The notes below the pieces were generated by a model. It was not told the origin of the DNA. It saw only the letters and a program-made list of their open reading frames with translations, and did not search any database. Of a stretch of 64,000 nucleotides of DNA, positions 40,409 to 49,476 are shown piece by piece; position 1 is the stretch's first letter; each line of letters starts with the position of its first letter. Origin of the DNA: an uncultured Prevotellaceae bacterium (GTDB lineage Bacteria > Bacteroidota > Bacteroidia > Bacteroidales > Bacteroidaceae); contig CAMHJQ010000010.1 in the NCBI GenBank assembly GCA_946185485.1, positions 1 to 64,000 of the forward strand, written 5' to 3'. Position numbers and translations under genes: made by a program.

Positions 40409-42130
40409 TTAGAAGCGGTAGGTCATGCCAAGTGTGAGAGCACGGTTATGGTAGATATAGGGCAGCAGTTCCATGGACATGGAGGGCATGCCTGCCAGGT
40501 CGTGGAAATCGGCATAAATGTTGCAATGGCGTCCCAGGTCCTTGTTCACCTTCAGCGAGGCAAACAGGTGGGGATGATTGCCGTATTGCTCCTGTCGGCT
40601 GTGGTATATCAGCGTCGATGACAGGCGCCACCCATGACCCGGCAGCAGGGCTGGTGAGAGCCGCAGCGTGAAGGAGTTGTCGTACTGGGCTGGTATGAGG
40701 TCGTCGCCGGCACAATGCTCGTGGTAGAAATTAGCTCCGGCTGTTAGTCTGAACGGCCCTTGATGCCAGGTGACAGACGCTCTGATGCCCGTTGTCTCCT
40801 CGCGTGGGGTGGGGAGGTCGGTTTTCCAACTGTGCACCGCGCTGCCGAATATGGCCAGGTTCTTCTGCTGGTAGGTGTAGCGCAGCTCTGTACGCCACAC
40901 CATGTTGGTTTCATAGCTGGTGCTGAGCATCGGTTCTCCCATGACATCCTCATAGAAGTCATCGATGATCGGGATGTAAAAATCGCGGTTGAAGGCTCCC
41001 TGCACATAGTGGTGTCCCCACTTGTGGCCTATGCTGACCAGATAGCTGTTGGCATTCCTATTGTGTGACCACAGCTTATGTGCCTCGTCATCATTGCGGT
41101 TCCAGTAGTTAAGTATCGTGTATCGGTTGCCCAGCGTAATGGTCCATGGACCATGCAGGTAGTTCAGCTGCACGTAGAGGTCGTTCTTGAGGTATTGCTG
41201 GCGGTTCAGTCCTATATACCAGCTGTTGTCGTAGTTCACCTCCCATCCTGCTATCATACTGAGGTCATCAATCAGCAATGGCGTGGTCAGCTCGGTAAAG
41301 AAGTAGGGGGAGGCATCGCGTTGCGATATTTCCAAATTGCTGAAGTTGGCAAAGACACCACCCACTTCTGTCAGCAGTTCAGCCCCTTTGTCGTTCAGTG
41401 TGCGCAGATAGCTGAAGGTGAGTTCGCCCAGGCGATCCTTGATGGGTGACTGATAGGTGTCGTTCGTGTTATGATAGTATTCCTTACTGTCAATAAATTG
41501 CTGGAATAACTTGATTGTCAGATTGTCCTTGGGGCTGATGTCCCAGTTCACACTGACGTGTGCATCCTCCACCAGCTCCCGCTGGCTGAAGTTAATGCCT
41601 TCCAGGTAGTTCCCTCTGGCAAAATGCTGGTTGCCCAGGGCATAGCCCCGTACGCTGACTTGCCGTTTTCGGGTCTTGACATCAGCGTATGCAAGCCCGT
41701 TGCCATACGTGCTGCCCTCCAGTGCCACCTTACCTGTCGTGCCGTCCTTTTCAGCCTCCTTGTAGACGATGTTGATGACTCCGTCCGAGCCTCCCACACC
41801 TTGTGATATCGAAGGGTTGGTATAGACATCTATCGTTTCTACCTCGCTGGCCTTGACCATTGTCAGGAATGTTTCAATATCCATATAAAGGTCTATGTCG
41901 TCGACACACAGGATGAAGTTGCCATTCAGCATCTTGGCATTATCCGTCAGCACTTCCGGGCATAGCATCAGCACGTCCATCAGCGTCATCTCGCTGTCAG
42001 GGTTCAGAGCCCCGACGTTGATGACATAGTGGTCGCCCTGGAAGTCTATCAAGGCATCATCGCCTGCTGCTGCCAGTTGATGCCAGCACAGGAGCAAGGT
42101 GAAAAGGAACCATCGTAGTAGTTTTGTCAT
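40409..42130 (-). CDS. Outer-membrane beta-barrel, TonB-receptor-like
   Basis: 573 residues from the ATG at 42130. A signal peptide (WFLFTLLLCWHQLAAA) is followed by a plug-like region: LMDVLMLCPEVL near 50, IDVYTNPS near 100, GGSDGVINIVYKEAE near 113. A long run of amphipathic beta-strands then ends in an aromatic terminal strand (LTLGMTYRF), the expected signal for outer-membrane insertion. It is shorter than classical SusC-type receptors (about 1000 residues) and has no SusD partner nearby, so it fits small plug-plus-barrel proteins of Bacteroidota; the ligand is unknown. It is divergent from queC and shares a symmetric promoter region with it. Confidence 0.75.
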   Translation of the reverse strand: MTKLLRWFLFTLLLCWHQLAAAGDDALIDFQGDHYVINVGALNPDSEMTLMDVLMLCPEVLTDNAKMLNGNFILCVDDIDLYMDIETFLTMVKASEVETIDVYTNPSISQGVGGSDGVINIVYKEAEKDGTTGKVALEGSTYGNGLAYADVKTRKRQVSVRGYALGNQHFARGNYLEGINFSQRELVEDAHVSVNWDISPKDNLTIKLFQQFIDSKEYYHNTNDTYQSPIKDRLGELTFSYLRTLNDKGAELLTEVGGVFANFSNLEISQRDASPYFFTELTTPLLIDDLSMIAGWEVNYDNSWYIGLNRQQYLKNDLYVQLNYLHGPWTITLGNRYTILNYWNRNDDEAHKLWSHNRNANSYLVSIGHKWGHHYVQGAFNRDFYIPIIDDFYEDVMGEPMLSTSYETNMVWRTELRYTYQQKNLAIFGSAVHSWKTDLPTPREETTGIRASVTWHQGPFRLTAGANFYHEHCAGDDLIPAQYDNSFTLRLSPALLPGHGWRLSSTLIYHSRQEQYGNHPHLFASLKVNKDLGRHCNIYADFHDLAGMPSMSMELLPYIYHNRALTLGMTYRF

Positions 42131-42136
42131 ATTTCT

Positions 42137-42202
42137 CGGCAAAGGTACGAAATAATCGGGAATAAAAGATAGTTTATTATGATTTATTTCGTACCTTTGC
42201 CG
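42137..42202. promoter_or_regulatory. Symmetric divergent promoter pair
   Basis: A 19-bp inverted repeat (42137-42155 and 42184-42202) contains one TACCTTTG -7 box in each arm: minus strand at 42148-42141 for the barrel gene and plus strand at 42192-42199 for queC. The start codons are only 10 and 8 nt beyond the boxes, so both mRNAs should have almost no leader. Confidence 0.75.
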
Positions 42203-42207
42203 CTGAA

Positions 42208-42861
42208 ATGGAAAAAGACAGTGTATTAATACTTAGCGGTGGGGTTGATTCCACCACCTTATTATATGATGAGCAGGAGCGCATCGCCCTGGCCATCTCG
42301 TTTGACTACGGCTCGAAGCATAACAAGCGGGAGATACCGTTTGCACAGTTGCATTGTAGGCGACTGGGCATTAAGCATATTACCATCCCATTGGACTTCA
42401 TGACGAAATACTTTCAGAGTTCGCTGCTGGAGGGTGGTGAGGAGATTCCCGAAGGTCACTATGCCGACGAGAACATGAAGTCGACGGTTGTGCCCTTCCG
42501 CAACGGCATCATGCTCTCGATAGCTGTCGGCATTGCCGAGAGCAACGGCTTGAAATATGTGATGATGGCCAACCACGGCGGCGACCATACTATCTATCCC
42601 GACTGCCGCCCGGAGTTCGTCAATGCCTTCGATCAGGCAGCGTGTGCCGGCACCTTCGTCAATGTCCGATTGCGCTCGCCCTATACCAATATCACCAAGG
42701 CCGACATCGCCCGTCGCGGCAAGGTCTTGGGCATCGACTATTCAGAGACGTGGTCGTGCTACAAAGGTGGTGAGCACCACTGCGGCAAATGCGGCACCTG
42801 CGTGGAGCGCCGCGAAGCCTTTGCCGAAGCCGGCATCGACGATACGACAACATACATGTAG
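42208..42861 (+). CDS. queC: 7-cyano-7-deazaguanine synthase
   Basis: 217 residues. Makes preQ0 from 7-carboxy-7-deazaguanine, ammonia and ATP in queuosine biosynthesis; cytoplasmic. The PP-loop SGGVDSTTLLYD is at residues 9-20. ANHGGDHTIYPDCR near 124 matches the QueC active-site region, and the C-terminal zinc site CYKGGEHHCGKCGTC near 188-202 supplies four cysteines. The start is the first ATG after the -7 box. No queD or queE lies next to it. Confidence 0.96.
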   Translation: MEKDSVLILSGGVDSTTLLYDEQERIALAISFDYGSKHNKREIPFAQLHCRRLGIKHITIPLDFMTKYFQSSLLEGGEEIPEGHYADENMKSTVVPFRNGIMLSIAVGIAESNGLKYVMMANHGGDHTIYPDCRPEFVNAFDQAACAGTFVNVRLRSPYTNITKADIARRGKVLGIDYSETWSCYKGGEHHCGKCGTCVERREAFAEAGIDDTTTYM

Positions 42862-42870
42862 TTTTTTTAT

Positions 42871-42953
42871 TAACGACAACTTGGACAACTTGGACAACTA
42901 TCTTTACCCTCTCCTTTAAAAAAAAGTTGTCCAAGTTGTCCAAGTTGTCGTTA
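42871..42953. repeat. 29-bp perfect inverted repeat between queC and radA
   Basis: Arms at 42871-42899 and 42925-42953 are perfect complements around a 25-nt spacer. Each arm contains a direct repeat of ACTTGGACAA. A-runs rather than a T-run follow the stem in both directions, so it is not a textbook intrinsic terminator, though it sits between convergent genes. Shorter GTTGTCGTTT echoes lie just to the right (about 42968-42996). Confidence 0.8.
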
Positions 42954-42994
42954 AAAATATAAAAATAGTTGTCGTTTAAACTAGAGCGTTGTCG

Positions 42995-44440
42995 TTAGCC
43001 GAAGAGGGCGCGGAGGGCTTCTTCGACCTTGCGGACGGGGACGAGTTCTATTTGGAACTTTTTGCGGTTGAGGCCGCTGAGGTTGTATTTAGGGATGATG
43101 ATGTGCTGAAAGCCCAACTTCTCTGCTTCGCTGATACGCTGTTCGATGCGGGCTACGGGGCGTACCTCACCACTTAGGCCTACCTCGCCGGCCATGCACC
43201 AGCCTTCCTCAATGGGCGTGTCGACGTTCGACGACAGCACGGCAGCGATGACGCTGAGGTCCATGGCCATGTCGGTGACACGCAAACCGCCAGCTATATT
43301 CAGAAATACATCCTTCTGCATGAGTTTGAAACCCACTCGTTTCTCCAGTACCGCTAACAGCATGTTCAGTCGGCGCTGGTCGAACCCTGTGGCAGAGCGC
43401 TGTGGCGTGCCATAGGCTGCCGATGACACGAGTGCCTGTGTCTCAACGAGGAAGGGCCGAACACCCTCGATGGCACTGGAGATAGCTACGCCAGAGAGTC
43501 CGTCGTGGTTGTCGGTGAGCAGCAGTTCGGAGGGATTCGAGACCTGCCTCAGTCCAGTTTGCTGCATTTCATAAATTCCTAATTCCGAGGTACTTCCGAA
43601 TCGGTTCTTCATGCTTCGCAGGATGCGGTACATGTAGTGCTGGTCACCCTCAAACTGGATGACGGTATCGACAATATGCTCCAGGATTTTCGGACCAGCC
43701 AAGGTGCCCTCCTTGGTGATGTGACCAATGAGGATGACGGGTACGCCGCTGGTCTTTGCGAAGCGTAGCAGGGCTGAGGCACACTCACGAACCTGGGCAA
43801 TGCTGCCGGCAGAGCTCTCGACGTCCTCTGTCGAGATGGTCTGGATGGAGTCGACGATGATGATTTCGGGTTGTACCTCTTTAATATGGTCGAAGATGGC
43901 CTCGAGGGAGTTCTCACAGAGGATGAGGAAATTGTTGTCAGCGGTTTTGCCGCTGACGTCGGTGGCAAAACCACCCCCAACACGGAGCCGCTCGGCGCGC
44001 ATCTTCAGCTGGTGGGCACTCTCCTCGCCGCTGATGTAGAGGACACGCTTGTCGGTGAGGTTCAGCATGGTCTGTAACGACAGCGTCGACTTGCCGATGC
44101 CTGGTTCACCGCCTAGCAGTACGATGCTGCCGGGCACCAGTCCGCCACCTAATACACGGTTCAGTTCCTGGTCGTGCATGTCGATACGTGGGTCGTCGTG
44201 CGACGAGATGTCGTTCAGGCGTAATACTTTGTTTTCTGCAAGCAGAGTGTGGCGCGCATTCTGGCGCAGCTGATGACCTGCCGACGCAGCTGCCGATGTG
44301 GCTGCCATTTGTTTGCGCGTGTCGGCGACCTTGATTTCCTTGAAGGTGTTCCATTGTCCGCAGGCGGGGCACTTGCCAATCCACTTGGCCGACTCCTGCC
44401 CGCAGTTGCTGCAGACGTACATGGTCTTGTCTTTTGCCAT
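42995..44440 (-). CDS. radA: DNA repair protein RadA
   Basis: 481 residues from the ATG at 44440. A RecA-like ATPase that drives branch migration in recombination repair. The N-terminal zinc finger is CSNCGQESAKWIGKCPACG (residues about 9-27), Walker A GGEPGIGKST is near 111, the RadA signature KNRFG is near 275, and the C-terminal Lon-like domain has GGLRVTDMAMDLSV. The frame extends upstream to 44530, but the conserved protein starts MAKDKTMYVC and the -7 box lies at 44469-44476, so the downstream ATG is correct. Confidence 0.96.
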   Translation of the reverse strand: MAKDKTMYVCSNCGQESAKWIGKCPACGQWNTFKEIKVADTRKQMAATSAAASAGHQLRQNARHTLLAENKVLRLNDISSHDDPRIDMHDQELNRVLGGGLVPGSIVLLGGEPGIGKSTLSLQTMLNLTDKRVLYISGEESAHQLKMRAERLRVGGGFATDVSGKTADNNFLILCENSLEAIFDHIKEVQPEIIIVDSIQTISTEDVESSAGSIAQVRECASALLRFAKTSGVPVILIGHITKEGTLAGPKILEHIVDTVIQFEGDQHYMYRILRSMKNRFGSTSELGIYEMQQTGLRQVSNPSELLLTDNHDGLSGVAISSAIEGVRPFLVETQALVSSAAYGTPQRSATGFDQRRLNMLLAVLEKRVGFKLMQKDVFLNIAGGLRVTDMAMDLSVIAAVLSSNVDTPIEEGWCMAGEVGLSGEVRPVARIEQRISEAEKLGFQHIIIPKYNLSGLNRKKFQIELVPVRKVEEALRALFG

Positions 44441-44468
44441 AATCTGTTGGTGTTTCGTTTTTCTTCTG

Positions 44469-44476
44469 CAAAGGTA
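44469..44476 (-). promoter_or_regulatory. -7 box of radA
   Basis: TACCTTTG on the minus strand in the context ATTTCGTACCTTTGCA, 28 nt before the ATG. Confidence 0.6.
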
Positions 44477-44537
44477 CGAAATTACGTCGAAAAACAAAAA
44501 AGTTCGCATTTTATTTTTTTGTTTGCACACTTATTTG

Positions 44538-44545
44538 TACCTTTG
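44538..44545 (+). promoter_or_regulatory. -7 box of the DUF4348/murB/MBL operon
   Basis: TACCTTTG, 23 nt before the start of the lipoprotein gene and divergent from the radA promoter. TTTG motifs upstream are at 16 nt or less, so the -33 assignment is uncertain. Confidence 0.6.
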
Positions 44546-44568
44546 CCGAGATTTGAGAGAACAATTCC

Positions 44569-45417
44569 ATGAAAAGGTATTTTTGGGCTATGATTTGTTG
44601 CTCGCTGCTGATGGCATGTGGAGGCAACAAAACCAATCATTCTGAGGGAGATGCACCTGCCGATTCTACCACGGCAGCCGATTCTGTTGCCGCCAACGCG
44701 GCGGACAGCCTGACGGAAAGTGTCTTGGACAATATCCCGATGCCCAAGGCTGCCGATGAACTGTTCGATGACTTTTTCTTCAACTTCGCCGCCAACAAGA
44801 AACTCCAGCAGGAACGCATCCTTTTTCCACTGAAGAAAATCAATGGCCAAAAGGAGGAGACCGTTACCAAGGGGCAATGGCGTACGGAGCGCTATTTCTT
44901 GCGACAGAACTATTATACGCTGCTCTTCGACGGCGAGCGCGATATGGAGGTGGTCAAGGATACGTCGGTCAGCCATGCTGTGGTGGAGATGATCTACTTC
45001 AATACAGGAGCCATCATCCAGCACGTCTTCAACCGCCTGCGAGGCACGTGGATGCTGACGTCCATCGAGACGATACCTATCAGCCAGTCGATGAACGCCT
45101 CATTCCTGGACTTCTACCATCATTTTGTCACTGATTCCGTATTCCAGACTGAGAGTCTTGCTGAGTCCATCCAGTTTGTAGGGCCTGACCCCGACGACGA
45201 CTTCTCGACGATGGAGGGTGAGATATCGCCTGACACGTGGGAAGCTTTTGCCCCTGACCTGCCCAAGAAGATGATTTATAACATCGTCTATGGCAAGCCC
45301 CGCAGCGAGGGCAATACCAAGATTTTTGTGTTGCGCGGCATTGCCAACGGTCTGGAGATGGAGCTTACCTTTAAGCGTATGGGTGGCAAGTGGAAACTCA
45401 AGAAGATGGTGACATGA
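44569..45417 (+). CDS. DUF4348-type lipoprotein
   Basis: 282 residues. The lipobox LLMAC near residue 17 predicts a lipoprotein; a low-complexity A/D/S-rich linker (about 22-55) follows. The body has DELFDDFFFNFAANKKLQQ near 64, RTERYFLRQNYYTLLFDGE near 104 and GKWKLKKMV at the end, matching a Bacteroidales family of unknown function (DUF4348). First gene of an operon; its stop overlaps the murB start by 4 bp (ATGA). Confidence 0.8.
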   Translation: MKRYFWAMICCSLLMACGGNKTNHSEGDAPADSTTAADSVAANAADSLTESVLDNIPMPKAADELFDDFFFNFAANKKLQQERILFPLKKINGQKEETVTKGQWRTERYFLRQNYYTLLFDGERDMEVVKDTSVSHAVVEMIYFNTGAIIQHVFNRLRGTWMLTSIETIPISQSMNASFLDFYHHFVTDSVFQTESLAESIQFVGPDPDDDFSTMEGEISPDTWEAFAPDLPKKMIYNIVYGKPRSEGNTKIFVLRGIANGLEMELTFKRMGGKWKLKKMVT

Positions 45418-46415
45418 AAGATCTTTGCAACTATAGCCTCTTGGCACACAACACGTTTGGCATTGATGCCCGGTGCAGCCGTTTCCTGGAGTATGAGACC
45501 ACCGAGGAGGCACAGCAGGTAGCACAGGTGCTGGCATCATCGGACACCCCTTATATTATAATAGGTGGCGGCAGCAATTTGCTGCTGACGCGTGACTTCG
45601 AAGGCATCGTGGTACACTCGGTGCTGAAAGGTTGTTCGTTTCAGGGCACTCAGATGGTATGTGGCAGTGGTGTGGTCTTTGACGAGGCCGTGGCGATGAG
45701 TCTGGACCACGGATGCTATGGCATGGAAAACCTGTCGCTGATACCTGGCGATGTGGGAGCCAGTGCCGTTCAGAACATCGGTGCTTACGGCGTGGAGGTG
45801 AAAGACGTCATCGTCGAGGTGGAAGCCGTGGAGATTGCCACAGGCAGGCTTTGTACCTTTACGAATGCCGATTGCCAATATGGCTATCGCGATAGCCGCT
45901 TCAAGCATGAGTGGAAGAACCGCTACCTCATCACCCATGTCAGCTATCAGTTGTCTGCCGACTTCCAACCACACTTGGACTATGGTAATATCCGTGCTGA
46001 GCTGGAACGCTGTGGCATTGCGGAACCTACCGCCCAACAGTTGCGCCAGGTCATCATCGACATCCGCCGTGCCAAACTGCCCGATCCGGAGGAGATAGGC
46101 AATGCTGGCAGCTTCTTCATGAATCCCATTGTCAGTCGTGAGAAGTATGAGGCGCTGGCTGCCGAATATCCTGGCATGCCGCACTATACTGTTGACGCTA
46201 TGCATGAAAAGATTCCCGCAGGCTGGATGATTGACCAGTGTGGCTGGAAGGGACGCTCACTGGGACGTGCCGGTGTCCATGACCGCCAGGCTTTGGTGCT
46301 CGTCAATCGCGGCGGTGCTACGGGACAGGAGGTCGTCGACCTCTGCAACGCCATCCGTCGCGACGTTCGCGAGACCTTTGGCATTGACATACACCCTGAA
46401 GTCAATATAATATAA
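45414..46415 (+). CDS. murB: UDP-N-acetylenolpyruvoylglucosamine reductase
   Basis: 333 residues. Reduces UDP-GlcNAc-enolpyruvate to UDP-MurNAc with NADPH and FAD, in peptidoglycan synthesis. The FAD-binding motif IIGGGSNLLL is near 45, GAYGVEVKDV near 125, the catalytic serine in NAGSFFMNP near 230, and the final glutamate in HPEVNII at the C-terminus. The frame is open to 45390, but the ATG at 45414, overlapping the preceding stop, gives the usual N-terminus (YSLLAHNTFGI). Confidence 0.96.
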   Translation: MKDLCNYSLLAHNTFGIDARCSRFLEYETTEEAQQVAQVLASSDTPYIIIGGGSNLLLTRDFEGIVVHSVLKGCSFQGTQMVCGSGVVFDEAVAMSLDHGCYGMENLSLIPGDVGASAVQNIGAYGVEVKDVIVEVEAVEIATGRLCTFTNADCQYGYRDSRFKHEWKNRYLITHVSYQLSADFQPHLDYGNIRAELERCGIAEPTAQQLRQVIIDIRRAKLPDPEEIGNAGSFFMNPIVSREKYEALAAEYPGMPHYTVDAMHEKIPAGWMIDQCGWKGRSLGRAGVHDRQALVLVNRGGATGQEVVDLCNAIRRDVRETFGIDIHPEVNII

Positions 46416-46421
46416 AAGAGG

Positions 46422-47180
46422 ATGAAGCTGACATTTCTTGGAACGGGGACATCGTGTGGCGTGCCGACCATCGGCTGCCGTTGCCATACGTGCAGCAGTA
46501 CTGACCCGCACGACAAGCGTCTGCGCTGTTCGGCACTCATCGAGACCGATGCCACACGCCTGCTCATCGACTGCGGGCCCGACTTCCGCCAGCAGATCAT
46601 GCCGCAGCCCTTCCGCAAGATTGACGGCATCCTCATCACCCATGCCCACTACGACCACATGGGGGGCATGGACGACATACGACCTTACTGCCAGTTCGGC
46701 GAAATCAATGTCTATGCCGACCCGCTGGCCTGTCAGGGCATGCTCCAGATGCTGCCATACTGCTTTGCCGAGAACCGCTATCCCGGCGTGCCAGCCATCC
46801 AACTGCACGAGATACACAAGCACGAACCCTTGCGCATTGGCGACATCGACATCATGCCCATCGAGGTAATGCACCACGACCTGCCCATCCTCGGCTACCG
46901 CTTTGGTAACCTGACCTATATCACCGACATGAAGACCATCAGCGACGAGGAACTGCCCTATATCGAGGGTACGGATGTGCTGATAGTCAACGCCCTGCGT
47001 GAAAAACCGCACCACTCCCACCAGACCGTCACCGACGCTGTCCTCTTTGCCCGTAGGGTAGGGGCACGCCAGACGTGGCTCATCCATAGCAGTCACGACA
47101 TCGGCCGTCATGCCGAGGTCAACGCACAGTTGCCCCCCGACATCCAGTTAGCATACGATGGTCAGGTGATAGAGGTGTGA
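46422..47180 (+). CDS. MBL-fold metallo-hydrolase (PhnP-like)
   Basis: 252 residues, cytoplasmic. The metal-binding THAHYDHMGG motif is near 70, with HHDLPILGY near 150 and WLIHSSHDIGRH near 220 supplying further histidines. The N-terminus FLGTGTSCGVPTIGC and a CRCHTC cluster match the PhnP/lipoyl-related phosphodiesterase branch of the superfamily. Substrate not known. It follows murB by 6 bp and ends 8 bp from the convergent trmD stop. Confidence 0.88.
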   Translation: MKLTFLGTGTSCGVPTIGCRCHTCSSTDPHDKRLRCSALIETDATRLLIDCGPDFRQQIMPQPFRKIDGILITHAHYDHMGGMDDIRPYCQFGEINVYADPLACQGMLQMLPYCFAENRYPGVPAIQLHEIHKHEPLRIGDIDIMPIEVMHHDLPILGYRFGNLTYITDMKTISDEELPYIEGTDVLIVNALREKPHHSHQTVTDAVLFARRVGARQTWLIHSSHDIGRHAEVNAQLPPDIQLAYDGQVIEV

Positions 47181-47188
47181 GCAGTACC

Positions 47189-47869
47189 TTACTTCTCGTT
47201 GAGCAAATCCGGGCGCAGGCGGCGGGTACGTTCAAGGGCCTGCTCCAGTTCCCAGTTGCGAATCTTGGCTTCGTTGCCGGAGAGCAGAATCTCGGGCACC
47301 TTCCACCCCTTGTAGTCGGCAGGCCGCGTGTAGATGGGTGCTGCCAGCAGGTCGTCCTGGAAGCAGTCGCTGAGTGCCGACTGTTCGTCACCGATGACGC
47401 CAGGCACCACACGCACGATGGCATCGGCAATCATTGCAGCCACCAGTTCACCACCCGTCAGCACGAAGTCACCAATGGAAATCTCCTTGGTAATCAGGTG
47501 GTCGCGGACGCGCTGGTCGATGCCCTTGTAGTGGCCGGCCAGAATAATCAGGTTCCCCTTCAGCGACAGTTCATTGGCCATGTGTTGGTCAAAGCGCTCG
47601 CCGTCGGGCGACGTGAAGATGACCTCGTCGTATTCGCGCTCCTCCTTGAGTGCCGTGATGCAGCGGTCAATGGGCTCGCATTGCATCACCATGCCGGCAC
47701 TGCCGCCGTAGGGATAGTCGTCCACTCGGCGCCACTTGTCCAGCGTATAGTCACGCAGATTGTGCAGGCGGATTTCCGCCAGTCCCTTCTTCTCGGCGCG
47801 AGCCAGTATGGATTCATGTACAAAGCCCTCCAGCATTTCGGGCAATACAGTGATGATGTCAATTCTCAT
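47189..47869 (-). CDS. trmD: tRNA (guanine-N1-)-methyltransferase
   Basis: 226 residues. Methylates G37 of tRNAs reading CNN codons with S-adenosylmethionine. N-terminal [21 protein letters not shown], the knot region [19 protein letters not shown] near 106, [14 protein letters not shown] near 132, and [13 protein letters not shown] near 190 are characteristic. It overlaps the end of the upstream phospholipase gene by 11 bp, indicating coupled translation. Confidence 0.97.
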   Translation of the reverse strand: MRIDIITVLPEMLEGFVHESILARAEKKGLAEIRLHNLRDYTLDKWRRVDDYPYGGSAGMVMQCEPIDRCITALKEEREYDEVIFTSPDGERFDQHMANELSLKGNLIILAGHYKGIDQRVRDHLITKEISIGDFVLTGGELVAAMIADAIVRVVPGVIGDEQSALSDCFQDDLLAAPIYTRPADYKGWKVPEILLSGNEAKIRNWELEQALERTRRLRPDLLNEK

Positions 47870-48710
47870 AAAACTCCTTGATTCTTTCTATATATCGTTC
47901 GCCTGTCTGGCGTCCCATTTCGTAGACGCGGCGCATCTGTTCCGGGTCGTGGCTGATGTGGCCGATGGCTATCTTCTCCTCAGGACGGATGACCAGACAG
48001 CGCCCTTCACGCTCTGCTTGAGCCACAAACTCTAACTGCTTGTTATACATGATGTGGCGCTCGTCCAATGCCTTTACCATCAGCGGATATTTCCTCAGCG
48101 ACATGCGTACGAGTGGCATCAGCCGGTTGTGCTCCTTTTGGTAGCCCAAGGGCTGGGTGAGGATGACCACGTTGCGCTGGTAACCCTGACGCTCGAAGTA
48201 CTCCAAGGGTATGGAATCGCTGACGCCTCCGTCCAATAGCTTGTGCCCCTGCACCTCTACCACACGTGATACCACCGGCATGCTGGCCGAAGCCCTGAGC
48301 CACTCCAGCTCGTCGTAGTCAACATGATCCATCGTGTGATAGACAGCCTGTCCCGTCTCCACGTCCGTGCAGACGATGGTAAACTCCAGAGGACTCTTTT
48401 CAAAGGTTGCTGTGTCGAAGATGTCATACTCGTAGGGCACCACATGATAGCCAAACTGCGCATTGAAGTAGTCGCCCGAGGTGAGCAACGAGCGGATGCT
48501 GCTGTAGCGCGAGTCTTTGGCGAAGCGCATATTGTAGCGGATGGCGCGTCCTACTTGCCGCGACTTGTAGTTGCAGCCGAATGCTGCACCTGCCGAAACA
48601 CCGATGAGGCCATCAGGCCACACCTCATGCTCCATCATTACATCCGTCACGCCGGCAGTCCATAGCCCGCGCATCGCTCCACCTTCTAATACCAGTCCTT
48701 TTTTTCTCAT
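47859..48710 (-). CDS. Patatin-like phospholipase
   Basis: 283 residues without a signal peptide. The oxyanion motif [13 protein letters not shown] is near residue 8, the nucleophile motif GVSAG (G-x-S-x-G) near 37, and the catalytic aspartate in [10 protein letters not shown] near 156. This matches the bacterial YjjU/RssA-like serine hydrolase branch, which cleaves acyl chains of (phospho)lipids. First gene of a two-gene transcript with trmD. A TACCTTTG box at 48731-48724 (minus) lies 13 nt before the ATG. Confidence 0.93.
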   Translation of the reverse strand: MRKKGLVLEGGAMRGLWTAGVTDVMMEHEVWPDGLIGVSAGAAFGCNYKSRQVGRAIRYNMRFAKDSRYSSIRSLLTSGDYFNAQFGYHVVPYEYDIFDTATFEKSPLEFTIVCTDVETGQAVYHTMDHVDYDELEWLRASASMPVVSRVVEVQGHKLLDGGVSDSIPLEYFERQGYQRNVVILTQPLGYQKEHNRLMPLVRMSLRKYPLMVKALDERHIMYNKQLEFVAQAEREGRCLVIRPEEKIAIGHISHDPEQMRRVYEMGRQTGERYIERIKEFYEN

Positions 48711-48723
48711 CGCAATTATCTTG

Positions 48724-48731
48724 CAAAGGTA
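48724..48731 (-). promoter_or_regulatory. -7 box of the phospholipase/trmD transcript
   Basis: TACCTTTG on the minus strand, 13 nt from the ATG; the leader is predicted to be under 10 nt. Confidence 0.6.
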
Positions 48732-48814
48732 GTGCTTTTTCTCCGAAACGACAAATAATTCAATTGGATTTTTAGGATTTGTCCTTTATTACATGGATTA
48801 TAAGTACCTTTTCA

Positions 48815-49198
48815 TCATTCGTAAAGGTAGAACATTTGCTCCATCATTTGCCATTTCTCATCACTGGTGGCACCTTCCTTGCATTGCTGGAACATCGCCA
48901 TATAATCCTCCCACTCCTGCTGGCGCGGCAAGGTAGCCAGTCGGGCCATTGCCGAGTCCCAGTCGAAGTCAAGTGGCGTTTCCACAATCATCACCAGACG
49001 AGTACCCAAGATAAACAGCTGCATGTCCAAGATGCCGACTTCTCGGATGCCATCCAGCACTTCCTTCCATGCTTCCTGTTCACTGTGACGACGACGATAC
49101 TCAGCTATCAGAGCAGCGTCATCCTTCAGTTCCATGGTCTGTACATAGCGCTTTACCGCCTGCCCATACCTTTTTACTTGATAACCTTCTGTTTTCAT
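48815..49198 (-). CDS. L-rhamnose mutarotase-like protein
   Basis: 127 residues from the ATG at 49198. The family interconverts alpha and beta L-rhamnose. Visible family features: RYVQTMELKDDAALIAEYRRRH near 17, LDMQLFILGTRLVMIVE near 55, and a C-terminal W-x-x-M-x-x-M-F-x-L motif. It is slightly longer than the usual 104 residues. The histidine after the EYRRRH motif and the W pair are kept. No rhamnose pathway genes adjoin it. A TACTTTTG box ends 5 nt before the ATG. Confidence 0.85.
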   Translation of the reverse strand: MKTEGYQVKRYGQAVKRYVQTMELKDDAALIAEYRRRHSEQEAWKEVLDGIREVGILDMQLFILGTRLVMIVETPLDFDWDSAMARLATLPRQQEWEDYMAMFQQCKEGATSDEKWQMMEQMFYLYE

Positions 49199-49203
49199 GC
49201 TTG

Positions 49204-49211
49204 CAAAAGTA
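49204..49211 (-). promoter_or_regulatory. -7 box of rhamnose mutarotase gene
   Basis: TACTTTTG on the minus strand, ending 5 nt before the ATG at 49198, so the transcript should be leaderless. Confidence 0.6.
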
Positions 49212-49242
49212 CGACAAATAAATGAGTCCACCAAGATAACAT

Positions 49243-49375
49243 TTACATTTTTTTTATTTCATCTTCCGTCAGGCCGTAGAGCGGATATACAAGGCGGTCG
49301 ATTTCGGATTCAAAGCAGATTACAGGAACCCTCTGTTTTTTAGGAGTGAAACGCTGACTGTCCCTAGTGTTCCTT
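49243..49375 (-). pseudogene. C-terminal remnant of Eco57I-type methylase/restriction enzyme
   Basis: Reading the minus strand in the frame ending at TAA 49243-49245 gives about 44 residues with RVPVICFESEIDRLVYPLYG followed by LTEDEIKKM. The E-I-D-x-L-V-Y-x-L-Y-G-L-T-x-[ED]-E-I pattern is the typical C-terminus of type IIG/Eco57I-like enzymes of Bacteroidota. No start and no catalytic part remain. Confidence 0.65.
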
Positions 49376-49425
49376 TGACAGCAATTGGGTGAGTATGGTG
49401 AGTACTATTCTTTTTTGCCTATAAA

Positions 49426-49457
49426 TTTGATAGTATCAGAAAAATTATCTATATTTG
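49426..49457 (+). promoter_or_regulatory. Promoter of the membrane-protein gene at 49477
   Basis: TTTG (49426-49429), 20 nt, TATATTTG (49450-49457); start codon 20 nt downstream. Confidence 0.75.
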
Positions 49458-49476
49458 CAATCTCATTATTAGATTC

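Noticed and set aside
42130..42142. TTG start 12 bp upstream of the barrel gene ATG
   Set aside because: It lies inside the -7 promoter box and could not be in the mRNA; the same reasoning applies at 60566 and 60841.
42871..42953. Intrinsic terminator call for the long palindrome
   Set aside because: No T-run follows the stem on either strand; recorded as a repeat instead.
44440..44530. Extended N-terminus of RadA
   Set aside because: The extra 30 codons include the promoter and are absent from the conserved protein, which begins at the zinc finger.
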